A stretch of 64,000 nucleotides of DNA from Salinivirgaceae bacterium (GTDB lineage Bacteria; Bacteroidota; Bacteroidia; Bacteroidales; SZUA-534): assembly GCA_017474765.1 (NCBI GenBank), contig JAFVGW010000013.1:1-64000 (forward strand), given 5' to 3'. The notes beneath the pieces were generated by a model. The model made no database searches and had not been told where the DNA came from. It saw only the letters and a list, made by a program, of their open reading frames with translations. Shown in pieces: positions 24,466 through 33,986 of this stretch; position 1 is the first letter of the stretch; the number at the start of each line of letters is the position of its first letter. The translations under genes and the position numbers were made by a program.

Positions 24466-25404
24466 ATGAGACGCCAAATATTCATTTTTGTACTGATTAT
24501 CTTGCTGATACCCAACATTGTAGACGCTCAGGCAAATCGTTGGAAACGAACTCGTTATGAACTTGTCGGCGGTTTGGGTGTTTCAACTTTTGTTGGCGAG
24601 TTGGGCGGTAGAAACAAAGGTAACGGTCACTTCTTCTCAGATTACGATTTCACATCGCAGCGATTTGTTCTTCAAGGCGGTATGCGATATAAGATTCTGA
24701 ATCCGCTGGCGGTCAAGGGCTCACTCTCATACGCAATGCTTTCGGGCAGCGACAAAAAGACCGATGAGATGTACCGTTTGGACCGCAACCTGAGTTTCCG
24801 CACCAATCTTTGGGAACTTAGCGCTCAACTTGAATATTCAATCATTCCTGAGCCAATCAACTATCGGTCGCGCCGCCGCCGCAAATTCACATGGCGCAGT
24901 CTGCTGAATATCAACACTTACGTGTTTGCAGGTGTGTCAATGTTCTACTATAACCCGAAAGCCAAAGATGACGGCGAGGACGGAACTGGCAAATGGGTTT
25001 CGCTCCAGAAACTCGGCACAGAGGGCCAAGGATTGATGGATGGCCGCAAAAAATACAAACGCATTGCAGCATCTTTCCCATTCGGAATGGGCTTTAAATA
25101 TCAGATTACAAGGGAGATGTGCGTCGGACTTGAATTTGGTCCGCGATACACAACAACCGACTATCTTGATGACGTGAGCCGCTCGTACATCGACACCGAA
25201 TGGCTGGCGCGTGTGAATCCGCAGGCCGCCCGAATGTCTGACCGAAGCATTCAGACAAACGATGACAGCGACCCGCTGCCAAACGTAAGATATGGTCCGG
25301 GCGACCAACGAGGCGAACCAAAATACAATGATTTTTATATGTTTACAGTCGCATCCGTAACATATAAACTGAAGACGGGCAGAAACGGTTTGCCGAAATT
25401 CTAA
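24466..25404 (+). CDS. PorG/DUF6089-like outer-membrane barrel, first of three
   Basis: A signal peptide (MRRQIFIFVLIILLIPNIVDAQ) precedes a ~290-residue beta-barrel. The opening RYELVGGLGVSTFVGELGG matches the pattern of PorG/DUF6089 proteins (repeated in the next gene as RYELHTGIGVTNFMGDV). PorG is an outer-membrane component of the type IX secretion system, and DUF6089 genes are commonly next to uppS and bamA. Start is the ATG at 24466. Alternating hydrophobic strands and aromatic ends support a barrel. Confidence 0.78.
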   Translation: MRRQIFIFVLIILLIPNIVDAQANRWKRTRYELVGGLGVSTFVGELGGRNKGNGHFFSDYDFTSQRFVLQGGMRYKILNPLAVKGSLSYAMLSGSDKKTDEMYRLDRNLSFRTNLWELSAQLEYSIIPEPINYRSRRRRKFTWRSLLNINTYVFAGVSMFYYNPKAKDDGEDGTGKWVSLQKLGTEGQGLMDGRKKYKRIAASFPFGMGFKYQITREMCVGLEFGPRYTTTDYLDDVSRSYIDTEWLARVNPQAARMSDRSIQTNDDSDPLPNVRYGPGDQRGEPKYNDFYMFTVASVTYKLKTGRNGLPKF

Positions 25405-25425
25405 CTATCAGAAAAACTGACTCAA

Positions 25426-26289
25426 ATGAAAAAAACGCTTTTAAACCGATTTGTCTTACTCTTAACTGCCCTGCTTTGCTGCTCTGGCGCTTTTGCCGCG
25501 GGAAAAGGCGGAGTGAAAAGCAGTTCAAAGAGTTTGAGTAAATGGAGCCAGCGCAGATATGAGTTACATACAGGTATTGGTGTGACAAACTTCATGGGTG
25601 ACGTCTGCAGTCCGCGAAGCGCAAGCAAGCAGGCTTGGATTCTACCATTCAAAACAACAGGATACGTCAGCAACGGATTGCTCAAATACCAACTCACAGA
25701 GCGGCAATATGTCAGCGGCGGTTTAAGCGTTGGATATATGGCAGCCCGCGAGACCATACAGAAGCAGGCCAAATACTACTATCGCGACGGCATAACATTC
25801 AAAACTGGTTTCGCCGAAGTGGCGGCCCGCTATGAGTTCATGTTCATTAAGGAGAAGACGCGTCGGAATGTCTATAGAAGCCTGAACGAGACAAAACTTA
25901 AGAACTTCACCATGCCTTCATATATATTTATAGGTGTGGGCGGCATGTTCAATGCGGGGAATTTCTATTGGAACGACTTCACAAGCAAGCCCGTCAAGGG
26001 ACGCGAGAGATATCACGAGTTCTACTACAATTTCGCGCCTGTGATTATGGGCGGCCTCGGATGTAAAATCCGTATCGACAGAAACACTTATGTGGGCTTT
26101 GAGTTTGGCAACCGTCTGGCACTCAGCGACGGAATTGACCATTGCGATGGTAACAAAGAACGAACCGAGGAGCATCCGTGGATATTCGGCAAATGGGTTG
26201 ACCAGTATCAGTTTCTAACAGCAAGTTTGGTATACAAGATGCGTGAGAAACGCAACCATATGCCTAATTTCAAAACAATAGGAAGATAA
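25426..26289 (+). CDS. PorG/DUF6089-like outer-membrane barrel, second of three
   Basis: Signal peptide (1-25, ending SGAFAA), a Gly/Lys/Ser linker, then RRYELHTGIGVTNFMGDVCS and a barrel of about 240 residues ending in VYKMREKRNHMPNF. It is clearly a paralogue of the preceding gene: both have the RYEL..G.GV..F.G start, the 'FKTGFAEVAARYEF' type strand, an inserted 'PSYIFIGVGGMFNAGNF' strand and the same style of C-terminus. Spacing is 21 bp upstream and 7 bp downstream, so all three are in one operon. Confidence 0.75.
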   Translation: MKKTLLNRFVLLLTALLCCSGAFAAGKGGVKSSSKSLSKWSQRRYELHTGIGVTNFMGDVCSPRSASKQAWILPFKTTGYVSNGLLKYQLTERQYVSGGLSVGYMAARETIQKQAKYYYRDGITFKTGFAEVAARYEFMFIKEKTRRNVYRSLNETKLKNFTMPSYIFIGVGGMFNAGNFYWNDFTSKPVKGRERYHEFYYNFAPVIMGGLGCKIRIDRNTYVGFEFGNRLALSDGIDHCDGNKERTEEHPWIFGKWVDQYQFLTASLVYKMREKRNHMPNFKTIGR

Positions 26290-26296
26290 AAAGCAG

Positions 26297-26980
26297 ATGA
26301 GGTTGAAAATCAGGCTTCTTTGTCTAAGTCTTGTATTGCTATCATTCCCTCTCAAATCAGACGCTCAGGAATTCCCCAACTGGGAACTTGGCGCACAGGC
26401 GGGCGGAATGTATTATTTGGGCGATATCAATAAAATACCGTTCAAAACAACCCGACCAGCAATCGGCATTTTCTATCGCCACAATTTCAATTACAGGTTT
26501 TCGGCCAAGGCCATTGCGTCTGGCGGACGGCTCAGTGCCTTCGATTCGAAATACAAAAGCGAGTACCAGAGGGAGCGCGACTACTCATTCAAGCGCGACG
26601 TGGCCATGTTGAACGTGCTGGGCGAGTTCAATTTCCTGCATTTTATAAGCGGCAACATAAGCACGCCGTTCACAACATACCTGCAGGGCGGCGTCGGGTT
26701 GTCCTATTTTCCCGACAACAGCAAACTCGACAACCTCATTTTCAATTTGCCCTTCGGATTCGGAGTGAAATACAACGTCACAAAAAAACTTGTCTGCGGT
26801 GCCGACATGCTGATGATAAAGACATTTTCTGACGATATTGATTTCATCTCGCAGGCAACATCGGAGATGAACACACTCAAACAGAGGCGGGTAACGAGCA
26901 ATAAAGACTGGATGTCATATTTCTCAATTTATTTTTCTTATAGGTTGGAATATCCGCAGAAATGTCCGACGTTTGACTAA
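26297..26980 (+). CDS. PorG/DUF6089-like outer-membrane barrel, third of three
   Basis: This 227-residue protein is the closest in build to canonical DUF6089/PorG: signal peptide (1-23), ELGAQAGGMYYLGDINKIPF, TRPAIGIFYRHNFNYRFS, then FLHFISGNISTPFTTYLQGGVGLSYFP (fragments) and a final strand YFSIYFSYRLEYP. It ends 24 bp before uppS, which is the usual place for this gene in Bacteroidetes. It likely sits in the outer membrane as part of, or near, the T9SS assembly. Confidence 0.8.
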   Translation: MRLKIRLLCLSLVLLSFPLKSDAQEFPNWELGAQAGGMYYLGDINKIPFKTTRPAIGIFYRHNFNYRFSAKAIASGGRLSAFDSKYKSEYQRERDYSFKRDVAMLNVLGEFNFLHFISGNISTPFTTYLQGGVGLSYFPDNSKLDNLIFNLPFGFGVKYNVTKKLVCGADMLMIKTFSDDIDFISQATSEMNTLKQRRVTSNKDWMSYFSIYFSYRLEYPQKCPTFD

Positions 26981-26984
26981 ATTT
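26977..26984 (+). promoter_or_regulatory. -7 element at the end of the third porG-like gene
   Basis: TAAATTTG matches TAnnTTTG and is 20 bp before the uppS ATG. It could give uppS-bamA transcription independent of the porG-like genes. No -33 TTG is clear, so this is tentative. Confidence 0.35.
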
Positions 26985-27004
26985 GCACGTTTAAAAGAGT
27001 TGGG

Positions 27005-27745
27005 ATGTCTCTCAAGGAAAATATCATAAAAGAACGCTTGCCCAAGCACATAGCCATAATAATGGACGGCAACGGGCGATGGGCAAAACAGCAGGGAAAC
27101 GCTAGGATTTTCGGACACAGAAACGCCATAAAAGCGGTCAGAGACGTGTGCGAGGGATGCGCCGAGTTGGGTGTCGGGTATCTGACACTCTACGCCTTCT
27201 CGACAGAAAACTGGAACCGCCCGAAGATGGAAGTCTCGGCCTTGATGGATTTGCTGGTGTCGACAATTAATTCCGAAACCGAAACACTAATTAAGAATAA
27301 TATCCGTTTAAATGCCATAGGCAGGCTCACTGACCTGCCCGAGAAAGTTCTGACAAACTTGAAGGAGGCAATCAGCAGAACCAAGGACAACACAGGGCTG
27401 ACCTTGACTCTGGCGCTGAGCTACAGTTCGAAGATGGAACTGGTTGACGCGTTCAGAAAAATTGCTGCTGATGTGAAAGACGGCAAAATAAGTGCAGACC
27501 AGATTGACGACAGCGTCATAAGCCGAAGCCTTTACACTGGCGACATGCCTGATCCCGACTTGCTGATACGCACAAGCGGCGAGTTGAGAATCAGCAATTT
27601 CATGTTGTGGCAATTGGCTTATTCCGAGTTGTATTTCACATCAACTTTCTGGCCCGATTTCGACAAGGAGGAACTTTACAAAGCAATTGTTGACTACCAG
27701 CACAGAGAGCGCCGATTCGGAATGACAAGCGAACAATTGGGGTAG
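27005..27745 (+). CDS. uppS: Isoprenyl (undecaprenyl diphosphate) synthase
   Basis: UppS elongates farnesyl diphosphate with cis isopentenyl units to make the lipid carrier for peptidoglycan and O-antigen. The 246-residue protein has [13 protein letters not shown] with the catalytic Asp at about residue 21, [17 protein letters not shown], and [19 protein letters not shown] near the C-terminus. It abuts bamA with no gap, so the two genes are translated from one message. Confidence 0.95.
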   Translation: MSLKENIIKERLPKHIAIIMDGNGRWAKQQGNARIFGHRNAIKAVRDVCEGCAELGVGYLTLYAFSTENWNRPKMEVSALMDLLVSTINSETETLIKNNIRLNAIGRLTDLPEKVLTNLKEAISRTKDNTGLTLTLALSYSSKMELVDAFRKIAADVKDGKISADQIDDSVISRSLYTGDMPDPDLLIRTSGELRISNFMLWQLAYSELYFTSTFWPDFDKEELYKAIVDYQHRERRFGMTSEQLG

Positions 27746-30304
27746 ATGTTGAATTTTAGGCAGATGATTAGAAAAGTAATAGTTGCGATTTTGTTTGTCC
27801 TTACCGTTGCGCCCGTTTGGGCACAGTCGGCGTCAGACAATAACATCAAAATCGACTATTCGAAACCGAAGGAATATGTAATTGGCGACATCACTGTCAG
27901 TGGTGTCAAATATCTGAATCAGACCACGCTGATAAATTTGTCGGGCCTGCAGGTTGGACAAAAAATCACCATTCCTGGCGATGAAATCACAAAATCGCTC
28001 AACAAGTTATGGAAACACGGACTGTTTGGCGACGTTCAGATTTCGGTGACCAAAATTGTTGACGACAAGATTTACCTCAATTTCTATCTGAAAGAACGCC
28101 CCCGCTTGTCGAAAGTTGAATTCTCGGGCATCTCAAAATCGCAGGCAACTGATTTACAAGACGAAGTGAAACTTGTCCGCGGAATACAGATTACCGACGA
28201 TATGATAAGTTCGGCGGTTAAAAAAATCAGGGAATTCTACGTGAAGAAGGGTTTCCATGATGTGAAAGTGAACGTGAAACAGGAGGATGACACCATGATG
28301 GCAAACACGGTGATTCTTCATTTCAACATTAAAAAGAACGGCAAGGTAAAGATTAAAAATATTGATTTTGAAGGAAATGAAGTGCTGTCGGACGGCAAAT
28401 TGCGCCGCGCAATGAAAGGCACAAAACGTAATGTCTGGTACAACATCTTCAAATCGTCGAAATTCATTGAGGCCAAATATGAGGAAGACAAGCAGAAGGT
28501 GATTGCCAAATACAGCGAGCGTGGCTACCGCGACGCAAAAATCATCTCCGACACTGTCTACCGCAATGAAAACAACACGTTCAACATTCTCATCAAGGTT
28601 GAGGAAGGCAACAAATACTATTTCCGCAACATTGAGTGGATTGGCAACACCAAATATCGAGCCGAGATACTCAACCGCCAACTTGACATCAAAAAAGGTG
28701 ACGTGTATGACCAGGAAAATCTGCAAAAAAGGCTCAACATGGACGACGACGCAGTGTCATCGCTCTATGTTGACCGAGGTTATCTGTTCTTCCAGGCCAT
28801 TCCTATCGAGGTGAATGTTGAAAACGACTCAATCGATTTACAAATAAGAATTTACGAAGGCAAGCAGGCGCGTATCAACCGAGTGACAATCACTGGCAAC
28901 GACCGTACCAATGAGCATGTGATTCGGCGTGAAATTTGGACCCGCCCCGGCGATCTTTACAGCAAGACCAACATCATACGAACCATTCGTGAATTGGGAA
29001 CACTGGGATATTTCGACCCCGAGAAACTTGATGTCAAACCCGTTCCCAACCAGGCCGACGGAACAGTTGACCTGGAGTATATTGTGGTGGAGCGCGCGTC
29101 GGACCAGATTGAGTTGTCAGGAGGCTGGGGAGGCGGAATGGTGATAGGCACGCTGGGCCTGTCGTTCACCAATTTCTCGGCAAAAAACATTTTCAATCTC
29201 GACTCCTACAGTCCTCTGCCATCAGGCGACGGACAGAAACTGTCGATTCACGCGCAAACCAGCGGCAAGCACTACCGCTCGTTCAGTTTCTCGTTTACCG
29301 AACCATGGTTGGGCGGCCGCAAGCCAAACTCACTCTCATTCTCGGTATACCACACTGTACGGTCGAGCGGCAACGTGTACAAATCGAACATTTCGCAGTA
29401 CATGAAAATCACGGGTGCATCGGTCGGACTTGGCCGCCGCCTGGAGTGGCCCGACAACTATTTCACCTTGTATAACGAAATCAGTTATCAGCGCTACGAC
29501 ATCCGCAACTACTCGATACTCAGCGAATTCTCGACGGGTGTGTCGAACAACTTGAGTTTTACAACTGTCATTGCGCGCAACTCACTCGACCAGCCACTTT
29601 ATCCGCGCAGCGGTGCCAACATCTCGCTCTCAGTGCAACTGACTCCCCCCTACTCGCTGATTCGCGAGCGCAAGTTCTGGGAACTCGACAACAACGAGAA
29701 AAAATCGCTCGACGCCAACCCGAAAGCCATCAAAGAGGAAGAGGCACGCCGAAAATACGGACTGATAGAGTTCCACAAGTGGAAATTCAAAGCCGACTGG
29801 TTCAACGCCATCTATCAGAACCTTGTGCTCCGAACCAATTTCGAGTTTGGATTGCTGGGCTACTACAACAGTCTTTGGGGCTACTCGCCGTTTGAGTCGT
29901 TCCAACTTGGCGGCGACGGAATGCAGGGCGGCAACTATTACTATGGCTATGACGTGATACCATTGCGCGGCTACGACAACGGCAGCCAGGGCAACGGCTC
30001 ACTGACGGCATATCCGCAAGGAAATGTATATCAGAAACTTTCGGTTGAGTTGCGTTACCCGTTAGTGATGAAAGAAAGCGCAACCATTTGGGCTTCAGCG
30101 TTCTTCGATGCTGGCAACTCGTGGTACGAGATGAAAGATTACAACCCGTACAGTCTGTATCGTTCGGCGGGCATGGGTGTGCGGTTCTATCTGCCAATGC
30201 TTGGATTGCTCGGCCTCGACTGGGGCTATGGTTTCGACAGCAACCCGCGTAATCCAGGCTCGAACGGCAGCCAATTTGCGTTTACAATCGGACAAGCATT
30301 CTAA
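27746..30304 (+). CDS. bamA: Outer-membrane protein assembly factor BamA
   Basis: BamA folds beta-barrel proteins into the outer membrane. The 852-residue protein has a signal peptide (best from the second Met at 27764: MIRKVIVAILFVLTVAPVWAQ), five POTRA domains (about 40-430; for example KPKEYVIGDITVSGVKYL and ARINRVTITGNDRTNEHVIRRE as representative stretches), and a 16-strand Omp85 barrel ending FAFTIGQAF with the terminal Phe needed for recognition. The GDGM..GNYYYGYDVIPLRGYD segment corresponds to the barrel L6 region, where RGY stands for the VRGF/Y motif. It is followed by two OmpH/Skp chaperone genes. Confidence 0.96.
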   Translation: MLNFRQMIRKVIVAILFVLTVAPVWAQSASDNNIKIDYSKPKEYVIGDITVSGVKYLNQTTLINLSGLQVGQKITIPGDEITKSLNKLWKHGLFGDVQISVTKIVDDKIYLNFYLKERPRLSKVEFSGISKSQATDLQDEVKLVRGIQITDDMISSAVKKIREFYVKKGFHDVKVNVKQEDDTMMANTVILHFNIKKNGKVKIKNIDFEGNEVLSDGKLRRAMKGTKRNVWYNIFKSSKFIEAKYEEDKQKVIAKYSERGYRDAKIISDTVYRNENNTFNILIKVEEGNKYYFRNIEWIGNTKYRAEILNRQLDIKKGDVYDQENLQKRLNMDDDAVSSLYVDRGYLFFQAIPIEVNVENDSIDLQIRIYEGKQARINRVTITGNDRTNEHVIRREIWTRPGDLYSKTNIIRTIRELGTLGYFDPEKLDVKPVPNQADGTVDLEYIVVERASDQIELSGGWGGGMVIGTLGLSFTNFSAKNIFNLDSYSPLPSGDGQKLSIHAQTSGKHYRSFSFSFTEPWLGGRKPNSLSFSVYHTVRSSGNVYKSNISQYMKITGASVGLGRRLEWPDNYFTLYNEISYQRYDIRNYSILSEFSTGVSNNLSFTTVIARNSLDQPLYPRSGANISLSVQLTPPYSLIRERKFWELDNNEKKSLDANPKAIKEEEARRKYGLIEFHKWKFKADWFNAIYQNLVLRTNFEFGLLGYYNSLWGYSPFESFQLGGDGMQGGNYYYGYDVIPLRGYDNGSQGNGSLTAYPQGNVYQKLSVELRYPLVMKESATIWASAFFDAGNSWYEMKDYNPYSLYRSAGMGVRFYLPMLGLLGLDWGYGFDSNPRNPGSNGSQFAFTIGQAF

Positions 30305-30333
30305 CTTATGTTTAACAATAAAACCACATGATT

Positions 30334-30846
30334 ATGAGAAAGATAATTATTGCAGGAGCATTAGCATTGCTGACAACATCGGCGTTTGCGCAGAAATTTG
30401 CGTATGTTGACACTGATTACATAATGAAGAGCATCCCAGCATACGAGGCTGCCCAAGAGCAACTTGAGATTATGTCGAAAGACTGGCAAGCCGAAATTGA
30501 AACCAAATACGCCGAAATTGAGAAAATGTATAAGGAGTATCAGGCCGAAAAAGTTCTGCTCACCGATGAGATGAAGCAGAAACGCGAGGATGAGATTGTG
30601 CAGAAAGAGCGCCAGACCAAGGAGTTGCAGAAAAAATATTTCGGACAGGAAGGTGAGTTGTTCAAGAAACGCCAGGAACTCATCAAACCAATTCAGGACG
30701 ATATTTTCAACGCCATCAAAGACATTGCCACATCGGGCAACTACGCATTCATTCTGGATGCCGCAGGCGGAGCGTCGTTCCTCTATTCCGACCCCAAATA
30801 CGACAAGAGCGACGACGTGCTTCAGAAACTGGGTTACAAGAACTGA
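30334..30846 (+). CDS. OmpH/Skp family periplasmic chaperone, first of two
   Basis: Skp-like chaperones hold unfolded outer-membrane proteins on the way to BamA. Start at 30334 (MRKIIIAGALALLTTSAFAQ) gives a clean signal peptide. KFAYVDTDYIMKSIPAYEAAQEQLE is the usual OmpH beginning, followed by a long coiled coil (about 40-120, rich in Lys, Glu and Gln) and a C-terminal DIFNAIKDIATSGNYAFILDAAGG (fragments). Same length and layout as the next gene. Confidence 0.92.
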   Translation: MRKIIIAGALALLTTSAFAQKFAYVDTDYIMKSIPAYEAAQEQLEIMSKDWQAEIETKYAEIEKMYKEYQAEKVLLTDEMKQKREDEIVQKERQTKELQKKYFGQEGELFKKRQELIKPIQDDIFNAIKDIATSGNYAFILDAAGGASFLYSDPKYDKSDDVLQKLGYKN

Positions 30847-30897
30847 CACGCCGACCGCATAATTTTATGTGAGAGTGGCAACTCTAAACAAAATTTC

Positions 30898-30905
30898 TAT
30901 ATTTG
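30898..30905 (+). promoter_or_regulatory. -7 element of a promoter before the second ompH
   Basis: TATATTTG is a perfect match to TAnnTTTG, 25 bp before the ATG at 30931. The second chaperone gene can probably be transcribed on its own. Confidence 0.5.
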
Positions 30906-30930
30906 CGATTATCAATAACAAAACAATAGA

Positions 30931-31449
30931 ATGATGAAAAAGATTTTAATCGTTGTTGCAGTGGCATTTATGTCGTCTTTTGCAACAGTTTCAAATGCAC
31001 AAAACTACAAGTTCGGACATATAGACTCTGGCCAGTTGCTTCAGCAGATGCCTGAACGCGAGCAAGCCCGCGTCCAACTTGAGAAATACGCCAAACAACT
31101 TGAGGACCAAATGGCAGCAATGCAGACTGAGTTCGAGTCCAAATATCAGCAATATCTTGAGCAGCGCGACTCACTGCCACAAGTTCTGCTTGAGGCAAAA
31201 GAGCGTGAACTGACTGATATCCAACAGCGTTTTCAGACTTTCCAGCAGACTGCCCAGAAAGATTTGAGCGCAAAAGAGGGCGAGTTGCTCCAGCCAATCA
31301 TTGAGAAGGCCAAAAAAGCCATCGACGATGTGGCCGCAGAGAATGGCTTCCTTTATGTGTTCGACATGAGCATGGGTGCAATTCTTTACAATTCCGACCA
31401 AAGCGTTGATTTGATGCCGCTGGTGCTTAAAAAACTTGGTGTTAAATAA
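30931..31449 (+). CDS. OmpH/Skp family periplasmic chaperone, second of two
   Basis: Signal peptide (1-24, ending SNAQ), then YKFGHIDSGQLLQQMPEREQAR (the OmpH start), a coiled-coil tentacle region (about 45-125) and AKKAIDDVAAENGFLYVFDMS near the C-terminus (key parts). A paralogue of the gene just upstream, and the pair is the usual Bacteroidetes arrangement. A strong terminator follows at 31471-31507. Confidence 0.92.
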   Translation: MMKKILIVVAVAFMSSFATVSNAQNYKFGHIDSGQLLQQMPEREQARVQLEKYAKQLEDQMAAMQTEFESKYQQYLEQRDSLPQVLLEAKERELTDIQQRFQTFQQTAQKDLSAKEGELLQPIIEKAKKAIDDVAAENGFLYVFDMSMGAILYNSDQSVDLMPLVLKKLGVK

Positions 31450-31470
31450 TTACGAATTAAAATAACTGGC

Positions 31471-31507
31471 AATATCCAACATTCTTGATGTTGGATATTG
31501 TTTTTTT
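31471..31507 (+). terminator. Intrinsic terminator of the bamA-ompH unit
   Basis: A perfect 12-bp stem (AATATCCAACAT at 31471-31482 with ATGTTGGATATT at 31488-31499) is followed by G and seven T. It lies 21 bp past the second ompH stop and 14 bp before murI. Confidence 0.85.
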
Positions 31508-31520
31508 AGCAGGTAAGGAA

Positions 31521-32345
31521 ATGAACAGCAGTCGGATTGGAGTGTTCGATTCAGGATTGGGCGGACTGACCGTGTGGCGCGAAATCCGCAGGCAGATGCC
31601 CAATGAGGACATTCTCTATTTTGCCGACAGCAAAAATTGCCCGTACGGCCCCAAACCGCCTCAGACAATTGCCAAACTGGCTTGCGGGATTGTTGACGGA
31701 ATGATAGCCGCAGGATGCAAGATGGTGGTTGTGGCATGCAATACCGCCACTGCGGCGGCAATCGACACCTTGCGCCAAACATATTCCATTCCGTTTGTGG
31801 GAATGGAACCAGCCATAAAACAAGCCGCACTCAACACCAAAACGGGCAAGGTCGGTGTGCTGGCAACCAAAGGCACATTCGACGGACAACTATACAAAGA
31901 GACAAGCCGAAAATATGCCAACAATATCGATGTGATGGTGCAGATAGGCACCGGGCTGGTTGAATTGGTCGAGGCCGATGAGTATGAAACGGAAAAGGCT
32001 CACGCATTGCTTGAGAAGTATGTGGTTCCGATGATTGGACATGGTGTGGACCAGATAGTTTTAGGTTGCACCCACTATCCGTTCTTCAAGCCGCAGATTG
32101 AGCAGATGGTAGGCGACTGTGTGGCTGTTATCGATCCTGCTCCAGCCGTGGCACGCCAGGTAAGCAAAGTGCTGATTGAACACAACTTACAAAATATTAA
32201 TAGCCATATCGGAACTGATTTGTTTGTGTCATCGGGGAATGTGGAGTCCATGCGGAAACTTCTGAAATCGATGACGGGCAAAACCTACGCTGAATTGGAA
32301 ATTGAGTTTGGCGGACAGCGGCTTAAAGCATTATCCGTCGGTTGA
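31521..32345 (+). CDS. murI: Glutamate racemase
   Basis: MurI makes D-glutamate for peptidoglycan. Start at 31521 (MNSSRIGVFDSGLGG) matches the family, and AGGTAAGGAA just upstream may serve as a ribosome site; the open frame extends to 31485, but that lies in the terminator. Both catalytic Cys are present: VVACNTATA (about residue 73) and VLGCTHYPFF (about residue 184). Length of 274 residues is typical. Confidence 0.95.
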   Translation: MNSSRIGVFDSGLGGLTVWREIRRQMPNEDILYFADSKNCPYGPKPPQTIAKLACGIVDGMIAAGCKMVVVACNTATAAAIDTLRQTYSIPFVGMEPAIKQAALNTKTGKVGVLATKGTFDGQLYKETSRKYANNIDVMVQIGTGLVELVEADEYETEKAHALLEKYVVPMIGHGVDQIVLGCTHYPFFKPQIEQMVGDCVAVIDPAPAVARQVSKVLIEHNLQNINSHIGTDLFVSSGNVESMRKLLKSMTGKTYAELEIEFGGQRLKALSVG

Positions 32346-32364
32346 CTTGCGGCAAACGTATAAG

Positions 32365-32398
32365 TTTGTATGGTAATTTGGTAATATTCCTATATTTG
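32365..32398 (+). promoter_or_regulatory. Promoter of the TPR-PD40 gene pair
   Basis: TTTG (32365-32368) and TATATTTG (32391-32398) with a 22-bp gap, 29 bp before the ATG at 32428. Confidence 0.5.
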
Positions 32399-32427
32399 CA
32401 ATTTGTTCGTAAACAAAAATACAAATT

Positions 32428-33978
32428 ATGCAGTTTAAAAATAGGTTGATACTGACACTCGCTGTGCTTTGCGGAGTTTTTGCCGCCAAAGCGCAGGACG
32501 ATGATATTATTCTGGTTAAGAAATTTGCCGAAAGCGCATTTCAAAAGGGCGACTATGAGTTTGCCCTTCAAAACTATCTGATACTCTACAAACAAGACCA
32601 AGAGAACATTGACTTGAGATATCGTATTGGAATCTGTTATACCGAAACAAACATCGACAAAGCGAAAGCCGTTGAGCATCTGGAGTATGTGGCTAGTTTC
32701 AATAACTACCCCATACGCACAAAATTCTTCCTTGGCAAGGCGTATATGTACAACTACCGATTCACGGAGGCCATTGAAGCGTTTTACGACTACAAGATGG
32801 TGGGCGTTGATGAGAACGATTTGTTTGAGGCAACCCGAATGATTGAAATGTGCGAATACACAAAGGCTCTTATCAACGTACCTGTGAATGCAACATTTAC
32901 ACTACTTGACACCACCATCAACTCTGAAGTTGACGATATTTGTCCAGTTGTTACACCAGATAACAATCTGCTCTATTTTTCGAGCAACAGACATTTCATA
33001 AAAGAATATGATGCAAATGTTTATGCAGGCAGGTACAGCGAGCGTAAAAAAGGCGTTTGGCAGCCGTCTGTTCAGATACCGATAAGCAGTTATGATGATG
33101 AGAATGTGGTTGGCTCCTCAACCGACGGCAACAGAGTTTTGGTTTATGCCAACGGCGACTATGCAACCCACGACATCAAGATGTACACTCGCAAAGGCGC
33201 GAAGTTTGCCAAGGCTCTGGCCTCCGATTTGCCGACCGATATGAATACCGATGACATTGAGATGGGAGCCTGTCTGACTCCCGACGGCAATACTATTTAT
33301 TTTGCCAGCAACCGTCCTGGCGGACGCGGCGGTCTCGACCTGTATGTGTCTCACCGTGGCCTTGACGGGCGATGGGGACCATCAGAAAATATGGGTACCA
33401 CCATCAACACAGAGTATGATGAGAATTATCCTTCATTAAGCCCTGATGGTAGCCGACTTTATTTTGCATCGAAAGGTCACGACTGCATTGGCGGTTATGA
33501 CATTTTCAGCACATCGTTTGATGAGAAAAACGGGAATTGGTTTAAACCGATTAATATTGGTTTCCCGCTGAACACTCCGCTCGACAATACAAAAATCACA
33601 TTTGCGGCTGATGGCACGGCTTACATTGCCGCCAAACGCAAGGAAGGTGTTGGTAATCTCGACATCTATCGAATAGATTTCGGCGATGAGAATATATATC
33701 CTGCAATTTATGCAGGAAATGTGTTTGTAGGTGAAAGTGAGAATGATGCCATGCTGCACAACGAGACCATGCCAAAAGCCTACGCCATGGTTTACGATAC
33801 GTATGGCAATATTGTCGCCCAGCTTGATGTTGACGAAGGAATGTTCTATGTGCCACTTTATCCAGGCGACTATTCATTGGAGGTTAAATTTGAAGGTCGG
33901 CAGTCGGGCACTAAAGGGAAAATTCACATGCTTAGTGATAATATAACGGAAGAAATTTTATTGAAACCATTCAAATAA
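32428..33978 (+). CDS. TPR and PD40-repeat envelope protein (516 aa), PorE-like without OmpA domain
   Basis: Signal peptide (1-22, ending AKAQ). Residues about 25-150 are TPR-like (FAESAFQKGDYEFALQNYL, IGICYTETNIDKAKAVEHLE). From about 165 to 420 are WD40-like PD40 repeats with the 'P...TPDNNLLYFSSNR', 'LTPDGNTIYFASNRPGG' and 'LSPDGSRLYFASKG' motifs. A final beta domain (about 430-516) carries a 'VYDTYGNIVAQLDVDEGMFYVPL' strand pattern. TPR-PD40 order is that of PorE, a T9SS envelope anchor, but the OmpA-like peptidoglycan domain is absent. Another paralogue follows 8 bp later. Confidence 0.78.
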   Translation: MQFKNRLILTLAVLCGVFAAKAQDDDIILVKKFAESAFQKGDYEFALQNYLILYKQDQENIDLRYRIGICYTETNIDKAKAVEHLEYVASFNNYPIRTKFFLGKAYMYNYRFTEAIEAFYDYKMVGVDENDLFEATRMIEMCEYTKALINVPVNATFTLLDTTINSEVDDICPVVTPDNNLLYFSSNRHFIKEYDANVYAGRYSERKKGVWQPSVQIPISSYDDENVVGSSTDGNRVLVYANGDYATHDIKMYTRKGAKFAKALASDLPTDMNTDDIEMGACLTPDGNTIYFASNRPGGRGGLDLYVSHRGLDGRWGPSENMGTTINTEYDENYPSLSPDGSRLYFASKGHDCIGGYDIFSTSFDEKNGNWFKPINIGFPLNTPLDNTKITFAADGTAYIAAKRKEGVGNLDIYRIDFGDENIYPAIYAGNVFVGESENDAMLHNETMPKAYAMVYDTYGNIVAQLDVDEGMFYVPLYPGDYSLEVKFEGRQSGTKGKIHMLSDNITEEILLKPFK

Positions 33979-33986
33979 CAGATATT

